Made by a program: the position numbers and the translations under genes | In this document: one piece after another, positions 54,821 to 62,732 of the stretch | Numbering within the stretch: the first letter of the stretch is position 1 | Layout of the letters: every line of letters begins with the position of its first letter | Assembly: GCF_007197645.1 (NCBI RefSeq) | Contig: NZ_VKGK01000005.1 | Location: 162,041 to 226,040, forward strand | Length of the DNA stretch: 64,000 nucleotides | Reading direction: 5' to 3' | Origin: Shewanella hanedai | GTDB lineage: Bacteria > Pseudomonadota > Gammaproteobacteria > Enterobacterales > Shewanellaceae | The notes under the pieces: generated by a model | Databases searched by the model: none | What the model was told of the DNA's origin: nothing | Seen by the model: only the letters and a program-made list of their open reading frames with translations

Positions 54821-56086
54821 ATGGCTATTATCGACTCTTGGTTAAAAACAACAAACGGACAACTCCAATCAAAGGAGTTTGAACGAAGCGATCGTGATGG
54901 GCTGAGTGTTAGGGTTAGCAAGAAAGGTAAAATTACTTTTCAAATGCGATACCGTTACCAAGACAAGCCTATTCGTATTTCAATCGGCTCCTATCCAAAT
55001 GTAACCTTAAAGTCTGCTCGAGAGGTTTGCGTTGCATACCGTGCTGAACTCGAGAAAGGGTTCGATCCTCGTATTGTTATCCGTGATGAAGCTGTTCAGA
55101 AGAATGAGCTAACGACAGCAGTGTTTTTTGAAGAGTGGTTTAAATCAAAATTTGAGATAACGAGAAGTAACATTAAAGAAGATACGTTGCTTGAATATAA
55201 GAACGTAGTCCGCAGACATATCTTACCTAAACTCGGTAAATACCCCATAGAACATATCACGTTGAGCAAATGGCTCGATCTCTTTGAGTCGCTAGCGAGT
55301 ACAGTTCCGTCCGCTGCAAGGCTAGGGCTTGGTGTTTGTCGTCGCGCTTTGAAGTGGGGAGTTAGAAGAAAACTCATCACAGTTAACCATCTGGCTAATA
55401 TTGAAGCCAAAGAGGATCTAAATATTACTCGTAACACCCGTAAGCGAGTGTTTACCGATGAAGAATTAGCAGTGCTGCTTAGAGCTATTGAGTTTTGTGA
55501 TATGGAGCCTAGCAGACGTATATTCATTTTTATGGAGTTATTTTTTGGTTGTCGTTCCCATGAATTACGTCTAGCTAAAAAGTCTCATTTTGATTTAGAT
55601 AGCTTGCTTTGGACTGTCCCGCCTGAAAATCACAAAACTGGATCTAAATCAGGTCACTCAATTGTCAGACCAATAATTAAAGAAATCGTGCCAATTATTG
55701 AGATGCTTAAAGAGCTATCAAAAACTGATTACTTATTTTACTCTGTGGGTCTGGTTGGTGAAGTGTTCGAAAAATCGCAGGTTTCTCGGTTTGCGTATAC
55801 CGTTCAGAACTGGATAAAGCGCAATGAGCCAAACATGGAATTTCCGTATTGGAGTATGCATGATTTACGTAGAACCCAGCGAACCCGCATGTCTAAAATT
55901 ACTCGCACAGAAGTGGCCGAAACCATGTTGGGTCATAAACTCACCGGTATGCAGTCTATCTATGACCACCATGATTATATCGAGGAACAATCTGCAGCTT
56001 ACACTATTTGGTGGAACCAACTGCAGCGTATCAAAAGTCCTGAGGATCCTTCTAGTAACGTGGTGGAATTGAAAAGATCTCAGTAA
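54821..56086 (+). CDS. Tyrosine recombinase/integrase, P4 type
   Basis: This site-specific recombinase of a genomic island (421 aa) has an N-terminal DUF4102-like arm-binding domain (about 1-90; FERSDRDGLSVRVSKKGK, ISIGSYPNVTLKSARE), a core-binding domain (about 100-200) and a catalytic domain with R245 (GCRSHELRL), H347 and R350 (HDLRRTQ), H372 (LGHK) and nucleophile Y381 (SIYDHHDY). All key residues are present, so it is probably active. It lies 152 bases after uvrC and marks the edge of the accessory region. Confidence 0.95.
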   Translation: MAIIDSWLKTTNGQLQSKEFERSDRDGLSVRVSKKGKITFQMRYRYQDKPIRISIGSYPNVTLKSAREVCVAYRAELEKGFDPRIVIRDEAVQKNELTTAVFFEEWFKSKFEITRSNIKEDTLLEYKNVVRRHILPKLGKYPIEHITLSKWLDLFESLASTVPSAARLGLGVCRRALKWGVRRKLITVNHLANIEAKEDLNITRNTRKRVFTDEELAVLLRAIEFCDMEPSRRIFIFMELFFGCRSHELRLAKKSHFDLDSLLWTVPPENHKTGSKSGHSIVRPIIKEIVPIIEMLKELSKTDYLFYSVGLVGEVFEKSQVSRFAYTVQNWIKRNEPNMEFPYWSMHDLRRTQRTRMSKITRTEVAETMLGHKLTGMQSIYDHHDYIEEQSAAYTIWWNQLQRIKSPEDPSSNVVELKRSQ

Positions 56087-56481
56087 GACGGATTGCGGGT
56101 GGAGTTTGTGTAGAACATCACCTTTCTAATCGTCCCCCCTTTTATGTGTTAGCTGGCTAGTTTCGTCGATAGTATCTATGCAGCTTACCATCGCTCACCT
56201 TTATGTTGACGAAGACGTTTCAACCTAATCAAAACAGCTCTTTCTTGAATGAAACCCAATTCTCGGCACATGTACTAAATTGCATTTAGCCAGGTTTTGG
56301 TACAGTTATTTATTCTAAGACTAATCTTGATCTATTTTAGTTTGAAACGTGAAGTTCTGCACTTGCAATACAGATAGTTATCATTTATTATCAATATCTT
56401 AACGTGTACTCACTGCCTCGGAAATTGGTTTGAAAACCGCGAGTGCGTACTATACAAATGTTATGCACAGGTGAAAATTCA
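56087..56481. other. Gene-free region after the integrase
   Basis: These 395 bases hold no credible coding frame. They contain two short elements that repeat the TGTAC[CT]AAA sequence found upstream of the integrase (56271-56279 and, inverted, 56296-56304). The promoter of the next gene is presumably at the right end. Confidence 0.45.
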
Positions 56482-56838
56482 TTGATTTATAAATATTTGG
56501 TCGTGCTTTTCTTAATTGTATTTGCTAGTCAATCTTTTGCTTCAGAAGATGGCACAGTATTAATCCAAAATGGCTTCATTAAAGGTAATGAGTTTAGAGT
56601 CTTTGATAATGGAAGCAAAAACATTTACTCCATGGGACTAGTGGATGGAATACTTTTATCTCCACTTTATGGTGTTCGGAAGTCTAACATGGGAAGATTT
56701 GAAGACTGTACAGCTGGTATGAACGGTTCTCAATTAACGGCAATCTTTGATAAATATCTTGCTGCACACCCAGAACGCTGGCACCAAGGTATGCACATAT
56801 TGGCTTTTGTTGCATTAAAGGAGTCATGTGGTTCGTAA
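56482..56838 (+). CDS. Exported Rap1a/Tai-like small protein
   Basis: This exported protein (118 aa) has a clear signal peptide (IYKYLVVLFLIVFASQSFAS). The mature part resembles the Rap1a/Tai immunity fold, with a central Gly-Leu-Val-Asp-Gly turn, a cysteine (EDCTAGMNGSQLTAIFDKYL), HPERWHQGMHILAFVAL and a final cysteine. In that family two cysteines bridge these parts, and some members neutralise type VI effectors in the periplasm. No effector lies next to it. The start is taken as TTG at 56482 behind AGGTGAA; an ATG at 56458 lacks a ribosome site. Confidence 0.6.
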   Translation: MIYKYLVVLFLIVFASQSFASEDGTVLIQNGFIKGNEFRVFDNGSKNIYSMGLVDGILLSPLYGVRKSNMGRFEDCTAGMNGSQLTAIFDKYLAAHPERWHQGMHILAFVALKESCGS

Positions 56839-57048
56839 ATGTTTAACAAGTTTATCAATCTCGCCGGTTCCTGACTGGGCAGCATAATGAGCTCTAGGTG
56901 TACGTCTGCTTGTTATATAAAGGTGTTACTGCATCTCTGATTGCAATCTTTAACTAATGCTAATGATCTTTTAGAGCCTCAACTTTGACTCGTTTCTGTC
57001 CAAAAGCTTGTTAGCTATTATCATATACCCTACGTTTTATAGTAGGTA

Positions 57049-57072
57049 AATGTATTACAAATGTAATACATT
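57049..57072. repeat. Perfect 24-bp inverted repeat, copy 1
   Basis: Arm AATGTATTAC, spacer AAAT, then the exact reverse complement of the arm. An identical copy is at 57657-57680. The size and symmetry suit an operator for a dimeric regulator or a short mobile-element end. Confidence 0.85.
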
Positions 57073-57163
57073 GGTACTGTTTTTTTGTTGGTCTATTTAT
57101 ATACCGTTGTTGAGTTTACCTATGTTTGCCCTGATCGATTCAAATTCCTTTTACTGCAGACAC

Positions 57164-57192
57164 AAAAAAAGCCGCTATTAGCGACCTTTTTT
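57164..57192. terminator. Terminator-like hairpin flanked by A and T runs
   Basis: Seven A, then an imperfect stem (CGCTA/TAGCG with flanking mismatch), then eight T. It could act on both strands. No intact gene lies directly before it. Confidence 0.6.
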
Positions 57193-57313
57193 TTAGTAAC
57201 AGCTTACGTTATTAGCGCTTCATTAAAGAGCGATAACGTTGTTAACGTAGTGTTAACTTGTTGAATTATATTATATTACACTAAAATAAAAGGGAAACGT
57301 CTGGCTACAAAAC

Positions 57314-57379
57314 ATGGTTTTAGTAGTGGTAGTTTTACTTGTACTTGTTGGTGCATTTAATAACTCTCTGAACAACTGA
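57314..57379 (+). CDS. Possible small hydrophobic peptide
   Basis: This is a 21-codon frame: Met, a run of Val/Leu residues forming one possible membrane helix, then a short polar tail (AFNNSLNN). It lies between the two 24-bp inverted repeats. There is no convincing ribosome site at the right distance, and short hydrophobic frames arise easily by chance in T/G-rich sequence, so this is a weak call. Confidence 0.15.
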   Translation: MVLVVVVLLVLVGAFNNSLNN

Positions 57380-57476
57380 GCGGTATAATAGCGATAGTTT
57401 ATTTTTTGTACAGTGTTTTTTTTGCTTTATTTTAATATCTATATTTAACAGTGTTATACATATTTCAAAATGAAAA

Positions 57477-57632
57477 ATGAGTAAACAGCAGCGCGAACGC
57501 CAACTGATGCAAGCCTGGGACAGACAAGATCCTGTTTCAGCATGGGAGTGTAAGCGATCTAAACGTGTTGAGAAGAAACAAGGCAACCCTAATCCTGTTG
57601 TAGTTAGCCGGTGTAAAACCGCAGGTTTGTAG
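57477..57632 (+). pseudogene. Remnant of endonuclease I (EndA family), C-terminal end
   Basis: The frame encodes 51 residues that match the C-terminal end of the EndA/endonuclease I family: QQRERQLMQAWDRQDPVSAW, then the ECKRSKR and QGNPNP motifs with a closing cysteine. The N-terminal ~200 residues including the nuclease core are missing, and a stop codon lies two codons before the first Met, so no functional nuclease is made. It lies between the two perfect inverted repeats, which suggests it arrived as a fragment during island rearrangement. Confidence 0.72.
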
Positions 57633-57656
57633 AATACACCGTCGACTCACGGCTTT

Positions 57657-57680
57657 AATGTATTACAAATGTAATACATT
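57657..57680. repeat. Perfect 24-bp inverted repeat, copy 2
   Basis: Identical to the element at 57049-57072; flanking bases differ. Together the copies bracket a 584-bp segment holding the endonuclease remnant. Confidence 0.85.
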
Positions 57681-57736
57681 AATTTTGGGGCGTAACCTAG
57701 TTTATAATTAACAAAGGTTAGTACTATGTCGTTGGG

Positions 57737-58291
57737 TTATTGTGATAGGTCTGGTTTATCACTATAAATATCTTCAATATTAACATTTTCAATAATTTTT
57801 TCTTTAGAGTAAGTCAGTAATTCAATTCCAATTGTTTTACTATCCTTTAACCATAACTTAGCATCAGCCACATTTTCAAAGGTTTTAATCACTGAGCTCC
57901 TTCTAAAAAACATATAGCATTTCTCGGACACCTCTAAGTTGACAAAGCTTGTTGGTGAGAAAGCACCTCCATCGTACGGTACAATTAGTATATCTGTAGA
58001 GGGAGTTAGTTTAATAAGTGAAATATAACGTTTAGTATCAAAATTCCATCCAAGTGTTTGATAAACAATGAAACAGATGAGGAATAAAATATTTAAACTA
58101 GCATTTCTCTTTTTTGATAATAGAGCTATACCTATTATAATTATACATAAGCATGCGGTTGAATATATTAAATCATATAACTTATATTTTTCAGAGTAAA
58201 ACCAAGAGTATTCAAGGTTACTCAAGGATAGTAGGGTACCAATTAATACTGGTAACAACACAAGTAAAAAACCTAAATATTTCTTAATCAT
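57737..58291 (-). CDS. Hypothetical membrane protein
   Basis: This inner-membrane protein (184 aa) has three predicted helices in the N-terminal half (about 5-24, 40-59 and 66-82) and a soluble C-terminal domain of about 95 residues with a hydrophilic end. I do not recognise the family. It lies on the minus strand downstream of a secreted pair of proteins but is separated from them by a terminator, so it may have its own promoter. If the gene upstream is a toxin, this could be an immunity protein; that is a guess from position. The gene is very AT-rich. Confidence 0.6.
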   Translation of the reverse strand: MIKKYLGFLLVLLPVLIGTLLSLSNLEYSWFYSEKYKLYDLIYSTACLCIIIIGIALLSKKRNASLNILFLICFIVYQTLGWNFDTKRYISLIKLTPSTDILIVPYDGGAFSPTSFVNLEVSEKCYMFFRRSSVIKTFENVADAKLWLKDSKTIGIELLTYSKEKIIENVNIEDIYSDKPDLSQ

Positions 58292-58303
58292 ATAATCTCA
58301 GGT

Positions 58304-58350
58304 TAAAAAAAACGAGTTGACTGCATTGTAACAGGCAACTCGTTTTTTTA
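58304..58350 (-). terminator. Terminator of the secreted-protein operon
   Basis: A stem of AACGAGTTG and its complement around a 16-base loop, flanked by A and T runs on both sides. On the minus strand it follows the glycine-rich protein gene directly. Confidence 0.85.
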
Positions 58351-58356
58351 CATTTT

Positions 58357-59085
58357 CTACTTCCGTAGTTTTGGAAAATCAGTAATTGTCACTGAGCCAC
58401 CTCCACCTCCACCACAATTACCGTAGCAACCTGAAGCACCAATGAAAGAACCACTGCTACCCCAGCCGCCAGAGTAACTACCTTCACCGCCACCGCCACC
58501 ACCAGAACTATTGTCTGATGAATCATCTGAATCGCAAGAGTCAGAATTAGAGTCGGAATCAGGATCATTTTCATAAACATCTTTAGAATAGCTATGCCCA
58601 CCTTCAATAGGGGCTGCATCGTCAAGATTATCACCTTCACCTGTACTAATTGCATGTACGATATTTGAGGCTAGCCTACTAACATCACCAGCATCGGGAT
58701 GGTTTGTATTATCGTAGTTTTGCCATTGTTGCACTATAGCTCCAGCAGTTAAAGCTTCCTGTCTATTAAACCCCATTTGAGCAGCAGCTGCACCATAAAA
58801 CCAATTACCGAACTCCTGAGAAGACATATAATTAGGATTATTTTTAAGGTCATATTTACGATGAGGAGCAAACATAGATGCCATTACACTTGCTCTCACT
58901 GCTAGTCCCCCATTCGGAAGTCTAGATGCTGCCACACCAGCTCTGTCAAACTGCTTTAAATGTTTGTTAGTATCGAAGTTTTCAGGTTTTCCTGCAGGTG
59001 ATTCTTGTTCGGGTGTACAAGAAGCATGTACTACACCACTTCCAAATAATAGGGGTATTAATATTGCTAATTTAAGGCTCTTCAC
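58357..59085 (-). CDS. Exported Gly/Ser-rich protein with a region resembling polymorphic toxin type 44
   Basis: This exported protein (242 aa from the chosen start) has a signal peptide (MKSLKLAILIPLLFGSGVVHA). Residues about 89-150 read SQEFGNWFYGAAAAQMGF, then QEALTAGAIVQQW and GDVSRLASNIVHAI, a pattern like the polymorphic toxin type 44 domain. An acidic Asp/Ser stretch and a tail dominated by Gly and Ser with two cysteines follow. The start is taken as GTG at 59085 behind GGGGGAT, overlapping the upstream gene's stop by 14 bases; an ATG at 59118 would bury the signal peptide. The toxin assignment is inference from pattern. Confidence 0.6.
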   Translation of the reverse strand: MKSLKLAILIPLLFGSGVVHASCTPEQESPAGKPENFDTNKHLKQFDRAGVAASRLPNGGLAVRASVMASMFAPHRKYDLKNNPNYMSSQEFGNWFYGAAAAQMGFNRQEALTAGAIVQQWQNYDNTNHPDAGDVSRLASNIVHAISTGEGDNLDDAAPIEGGHSYSKDVYENDPDSDSNSDSCDSDDSSDNSSGGGGGGEGSYSGGWGSSGSFIGASGCYGNCGGGGGGSVTITDFPKLRK

Positions 59086-59587
59086 AATATCGATCCCCCC
59101 TTCTACAACGTCTTTCATCTTCCCTAGGAGGAGGAGGCGTGTAAACTACTTCACCATCAGCAAAGTCTATTATTACTTGAGCCGTACTATCGACCATTAG
59201 AAAAGTGATCGTTAAGTTCTTATTCGAATTAAGGTAAGAGGTAGGTATTATTTTAACAGCCAATTTCTTATTTGTAGTATTGGACTGAACCGCATTGCCT
59301 CCATCTATAGCTGAATTATATTCAGCTATATAGGAAGAGGTTCCACCTTCTATTAAATCAAACAATGTTATTTTGTTTTTTATATTGTCTCCTGAATAAG
59401 CTAGCAATTGTACAGGTGTATTTTGTGGGATATTGCCTAGTGAAAAGCAATTGTCATAGCTTTCACTTCTTTTAAGCTCCATTTCTAAGGTTGTATTTTC
59501 TTCCAATGAAACACATTCAATAGTATCCGCAAACGAACTAAAACATACTGAACTTAACATCAGTCCTAGTATAATTTTTTTTGACAT
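59072..59587 (-). CDS. Hypothetical exported protein
   Basis: This exported protein (171 aa) has a signal peptide (MSKKIILGLMLSSVCFSSFA), a predicted all-beta mature domain of about 120 residues (IPQNTPVQLLAYSGD, AVKIIPTSYL, NLTITFLMVD), and a short proline/arginine-rich tail with cysteines (PPPPREDERRCRRGDRYCEEP). I do not recognise a family; the beta-domain resembles bacterial pre-peptidase C-terminal-like sandwiches in general shape only. It is the first gene of a two-gene operon and overlaps the glycine-rich gene by 14 bases. Confidence 0.65.
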   Translation of the reverse strand: MSKKIILGLMLSSVCFSSFADTIECVSLEENTTLEMELKRSESYDNCFSLGNIPQNTPVQLLAYSGDNIKNKITLFDLIEGGTSSYIAEYNSAIDGGNAVQSNTTNKKLAVKIIPTSYLNSNKNLTITFLMVDSTAQVIIDFADGEVVYTPPPPREDERRCRRGDRYCEEP

Positions 59588-59767
59588 ACTTCTAATCTCC
59601 TTTTTATTTTATCCTGCTGGTTTAACCTACCGTAAAAAAGGTTGGTTGGTCAATGTGCGATCTGTTTTTTACTCAAAGTTGGCTTTATGTGCTTCAATTT
59701 TCTATTTAAACGGTACTTGTGACTTACACTTGTTGGTGGCGTAAATTAATCAGTGATATTTAATTAA

Positions 59768-60142
59768 ATCGAATATTTCTTTAATCCACTGAGTTTTAAA
59801 ACCACTGTTCATTTCCCTTGCCCTACAGACGATACAACAGAAATAACCGCTGCAGTCTCTAATGCGGTGAGTCAGCTTTATCGCCCAGGCGTTCGTTACT
59901 ATCGAATCGGTGTGGGCCTGATTGATTTAGCCAGTACTTATAATGCTCAGTTAGATCTATTTAATGCATCAAAATCTAACCCTGCACTTATGCATGTCTA
60001 TGATGGTATTAATCAACGTTTCGGAACCGATACACTTTTTTTAGCGGCTCAAGGCACTGAGCAGAAATGGACCATGAGAAGGGATCTACTCACGCCACAG
60101 TACACAACTAGATGGGGATGTGTACCGCAGATCAAGTGTTGA
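59768..60142 (+). pseudogene. umuC: Remnant of umuC (DNA polymerase V catalytic subunit), C-terminal end
   Basis: An open frame of 124 codons matches the C-terminal third of UmuC: FKTTVHFPCPTDDTTEITAA, then RPGVRYYRIGVGLIDL, AQLDLFN, INQRFGTDTLFLAAQG and KWTMRRDLLTPQYTTRW. The polymerase palm and fingers (about 300 residues) and umuD are absent. A TAA stop bounds the frame upstream, so the gene is truncated and not expected to work. The match is strong enough to be confident of the origin. Its presence beside an integrase-borne region suggests an earlier mobile element with an SOS polymerase. Confidence 0.9.
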
Positions 60143-60513
60143 AATTTCCCTATCGATTGTACGAGCAACTATGACATGAATGTACTAGATACTTAGTTAG
60201 GACTTTTCACTGCTAACCTGTGTGAAAAGAGCGCAAAAAACTGGAGTTGAGTACTCGTAAATCCACCTGTAATACTGTAAGCTTCTGATATTAAGGTGTT
60301 TACAGGCTGCTTGTAAAGACGTCTATATCAAGACAATCAATTTTGTTGACTTGATAATAGCGAAACAAGGATAGGCTGCGCGTGTGATTTTCCATGCGTT
60401 GACTTTTGTGATTAGGGTGATGTATTGAAGCATTGGTATTGCGTTGAACACCCTTTCACTTGATAGTGCATTAACTGAACAATTGATTAATCATTATATA
60501 AAGGAATATAAAA
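60143..60513. other. Gene-free region between umuC remnant and zinc-ribbon gene
   Basis: These 371 bases have no credible frame. A short palindrome (TTTACA, GGCTGCT, TGTAAA) lies near 60299-60317. The right end, TTATATAAAGGAATATAAAA, holds the ribosome site of the next gene and shares TTATATAAAGG with the end of the attC-like segment near 56913. Confidence 0.4.
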
Positions 60514-60846
60514 ATGGCATTAGTAAGTTGTCCTGAATGTGAAGTTCAGGTAAGTGATTCAGCACTTAAATGTACAGGATGTGGCTTTCAAATTCTCAAA
60601 CTCGAGAGAGGTTTTTTTGGAAAGCTATTCAAGTGGGTATTTATATTATTTAATGTCCTCATGACATATTTACTATTTTCGTATTTTGGCTCAGTTGGTG
60701 AAGTTGTTTCAACTTCTGATAGCGAAGCGGCGCAAACAGGAGCTGCAATTGGTGCGACAATTGGCACTAGTATGATTATGGGATTTTGGGTGTTCGGAGA
60801 CATAATTTTAGGGTTGCTAGTACTGTTCACGAAACCAAAATCATAG
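60514..60846 (+). CDS. Zinc-ribbon membrane protein
   Basis: This 110-aa protein starts with a zinc ribbon (CPECEVQVSDSALKCTGCG, two CxxC pairs) followed by two predicted membrane helices (about 37-57 and 83-104) joined by an Ala/Gly-rich segment (AAQTGAAIGATIGTS). Such small zinc-ribbon membrane proteins are common in accessory regions and have no established role. AAAGGAATAT precedes the ATG at good distance. It stands alone and is followed by an attC-like or repeat-rich stretch. Confidence 0.75.
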   Translation: MALVSCPECEVQVSDSALKCTGCGFQILKLERGFFGKLFKWVFILFNVLMTYLLFSYFGSVGEVVSTSDSEAAQTGAAIGATIGTSMIMGFWVFGDIILGLLVLFTKPKS

Positions 60847-61193
60847 TCGGAAATTAACAAGCAAAGTTAGTGCAAATATTCCTTCGGGCTGCTTTGAGTG
60901 TTTGAGTCCTAATTTTTCAATCCAGTTACGTCTTAGAACGATCACTCTAAGACGTTTCTGCCCCATGTTTTGTTAGATCAAATACTCATTCATATCCAGT
61001 TCATCGTTTTTTACGATACAAAAGCTACCCGAGTGGTAGCTCGTATACTGATCAGTAAATATGGTCGTGGGTAATGTAAGAAAATAACTATACCGTATTA
61101 GCTGTTTTACCAATGTCTGCATATGCCTATGGAAACATTTAAATTAATGTTATCATGTGCTTAATCATAATTATTGACACTTAGGACATAGGG
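60847..61193. other. Gene-free region with repeat motif before the ATPase operon
   Basis: This region holds a perfect 10-bp inverted repeat (ACGTCTTAGA with its complement, about 60928-60956) directly followed by CGTTTCTGCCC (60953-60963, overlapping the stem) and TTTTGTTAGAT. The left end has TTAACAAGC right after the zinc-ribbon gene, complementary to the TTGTTAG. A second imperfect hairpin (GCTACC/GGTAGC, near 61024-61039) follows. The promoter of the ATPase operon should lie at the right end. Confidence 0.5.
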
Positions 61194-62732
61194 ATGCTAT
61201 CAGATTTACAGCTTAAAAATTATAAAAGCTTTAAAAACTTAGATAATCTTAATATAAAACCGATCACTATTCTTTGTGGAGAAAACAGTTGTGGAAAAAG
61301 TTCAATTCTACAAAGTATTTTACTATTAAAGCAAACCAAAGAAAGTAGAACTCCTAATAATTCAATTTTATTAAACGGAAAGTATGTACATTTAGGGGAT
61401 GTACATAATATTATTCATGGGCATAACTCTGAAGAGGAGTTAGCTATAAAATATGAGTATACGTTTACTCGAGAGGATTTTTTAAAATTAAATGGCGGTA
61501 CTAGAACGATAAGTAGCCGTCAAATTCTTTTTCATCTGCTGCCTAGGAAATCCAAAGAATTAAAAAGCTCTACTCATACAGTTACATTTTATATAAAAAT
61601 AAAACCATCAAAAGATGACAAGGGTTATATTAAAACAGCAAATATTTCTGAATATAAAATTGAAATATCCACTTCTGATTTATCGGGTAAGATAACTCAT
61701 GGGCCAGGCTTAAGAATAGTTAGTCACGAAAATGGCATTACATCTAGACTGAATTGGATTAACCTTCCAAATTTTAATATGCCAAGTGATAAAAATTATA
61801 AAATGGGTTCGATTGAAAAAGTCCTTGTGAAATATGAAAATCTATTTCCTATAATTCATGTCGGGAGTAATAATTCCTCTATAAATAATAGTGGTTCTAT
61901 TAATCAATACAAAACAGCTCCATTTTCTGTATTGAATTTTTTACGATTGATGGATGATTTTCTAGTAAAAATAAATAACAATATAAGTTATATAGGACCA
62001 TTAAGGGAAGAACCATCAAGAAGATATATATATGAAAATGAAGTTCTTGAGATTGGCACGAAAGGTGAGAACGCTGCTTATATTTATCAAACTGAACAGA
62101 ATAAATCATTAAACCATTCGTGCTTTAGGTTTAATGAATCAGAAAACGTTTTTCACAATAATTCAGATACAACTTTGCATGAAGAAATAAACTATTGGAT
62201 GAGTTTCATGGGTATTTCTGGTTTTAGACCTGATTTTCAAAGTGAGATCATTCGTCTAGAGATGGAAGCTAACTCTTGTGCTGGAACTAGTGTTAATATT
62301 GCTGATGTAGGTTTCGGCGTAAGTCAAATATTCCCCATTCTCATTGAAGGTCTAAGGATGAATACATCCGGGACTTTATTGTTAGAACAACCAGAAATTC
62401 ATTTACACCCCGGATTACAAATGAAAATGGCTGATTATTTTATTTCTTTAGCACTTTCAGGAAAAAAACTAATCATTGAAACACATAGTGATCATATTGT
62501 TAATCGTCTTATTAGAAGAATAATTGAAAATGAAAATTTTGAAGAGATGATTTCAATTAACTTCGTATCAAATAACTCTTCTGGAGCTTTTGTTGAGGAG
62601 GTTAAGATAGATCCACACAAAGGTATAGTAAATTGGCCTAATGGTTTCTTTGATCAAACAGCAAATGAACAAGAACAAATCATACTTGCTGGAATAAAAA
62701 GAAGAAAAATTCAAAGGGCTAAAGAACAATGA
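61194..62732 (+). CDS. AAA ATPase, SMC/RecF-like, DUF3696 type
   Basis: This cytoplasmic ATPase (512 aa) has an ABC/SMC-type head: Walker A GENSCGKSS (29-37), a long insertion between the two lobes, a signature-like FGVSQIFPILIEGL, Walker B LLLEQPEIHLHP (395-406) and the H-loop/D-loop stretch LIIETHSDHIVNRL. The C-terminal WPNGFFDQ is the mark of the DUF3696 family. There is no TOPRIM domain, so it is not an OLD nuclease such as GajA. It overlaps the next gene by 4 bases (ATGA). Pairs of such ATPases with an effector gene are typical of phage-defence modules; the role here is inference. Confidence 0.9.
   Translation: MLSDLQLKNYKSFKNLDNLNIKPITILCGENSCGKSSILQSILLLKQTKESRTPNNSILLNGKYVHLGDVHNIIHGHNSEEELAIKYEYTFTREDFLKLNGGTRTISSRQILFHLLPRKSKELKSSTHTVTFYIKIKPSKDDKGYIKTANISEYKIEISTSDLSGKITHGPGLRIVSHENGITSRLNWINLPNFNMPSDKNYKMGSIEKVLVKYENLFPIIHVGSNNSSINNSGSINQYKTAPFSVLNFLRLMDDFLVKINNNISYIGPLREEPSRRYIYENEVLEIGTKGENAAYIYQTEQNKSLNHSCFRFNESENVFHNNSDTTLHEEINYWMSFMGISGFRPDFQSEIIRLEMEANSCAGTSVNIADVGFGVSQIFPILIEGLRMNTSGTLLLEQPEIHLHPGLQMKMADYFISLALSGKKLIIETHSDHIVNRLIRRIIENENFEEMISINFVSNNSSGAFVEEVKIDPHKGIVNWPNGFFDQTANEQEQIILAGIKRRKIQRAKEQ

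Larger units (their letters stand above)
56839..57313. other. Gene-free region with attC-like and repeat elements
   Basis: No gene is seen. It holds an attC-like segment (56841-56918: GTTTAACAAG to CTTGTTATAT, complementary ends), the motif CGTTTCTGTCC at 56991-57001 followed by TTGTTAG, the first copy of a 24-bp inverted repeat (57049-57072), and a terminator-like hairpin (57164-57192). Confidence 0.5.

Noticed and set aside
57121..57170. GATTCAAATTC near a terminator-like hairpin, looking like a tRNA T-arm
   Set aside because: The five bases before and after the loop do not pair and no acceptor or anticodon stem can be built, so it is not a tRNA or a clear tRNA remnant.
57335..57586. Minus-strand frame of about 83 codons
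   Set aside because: It runs antisense to the endonuclease I remnant, has no ribosome site, and its composition (Cys/Arg/Ser mix) is that of an antisense shadow.
58389..58655. Minus-strand frame rich in Val, inside the glycine-rich exported protein gene
   Set aside because: It is the alternative frame of the Gly/Ser/Asp codon run (GGT/GAT repeats read out of frame) and has no start signals.
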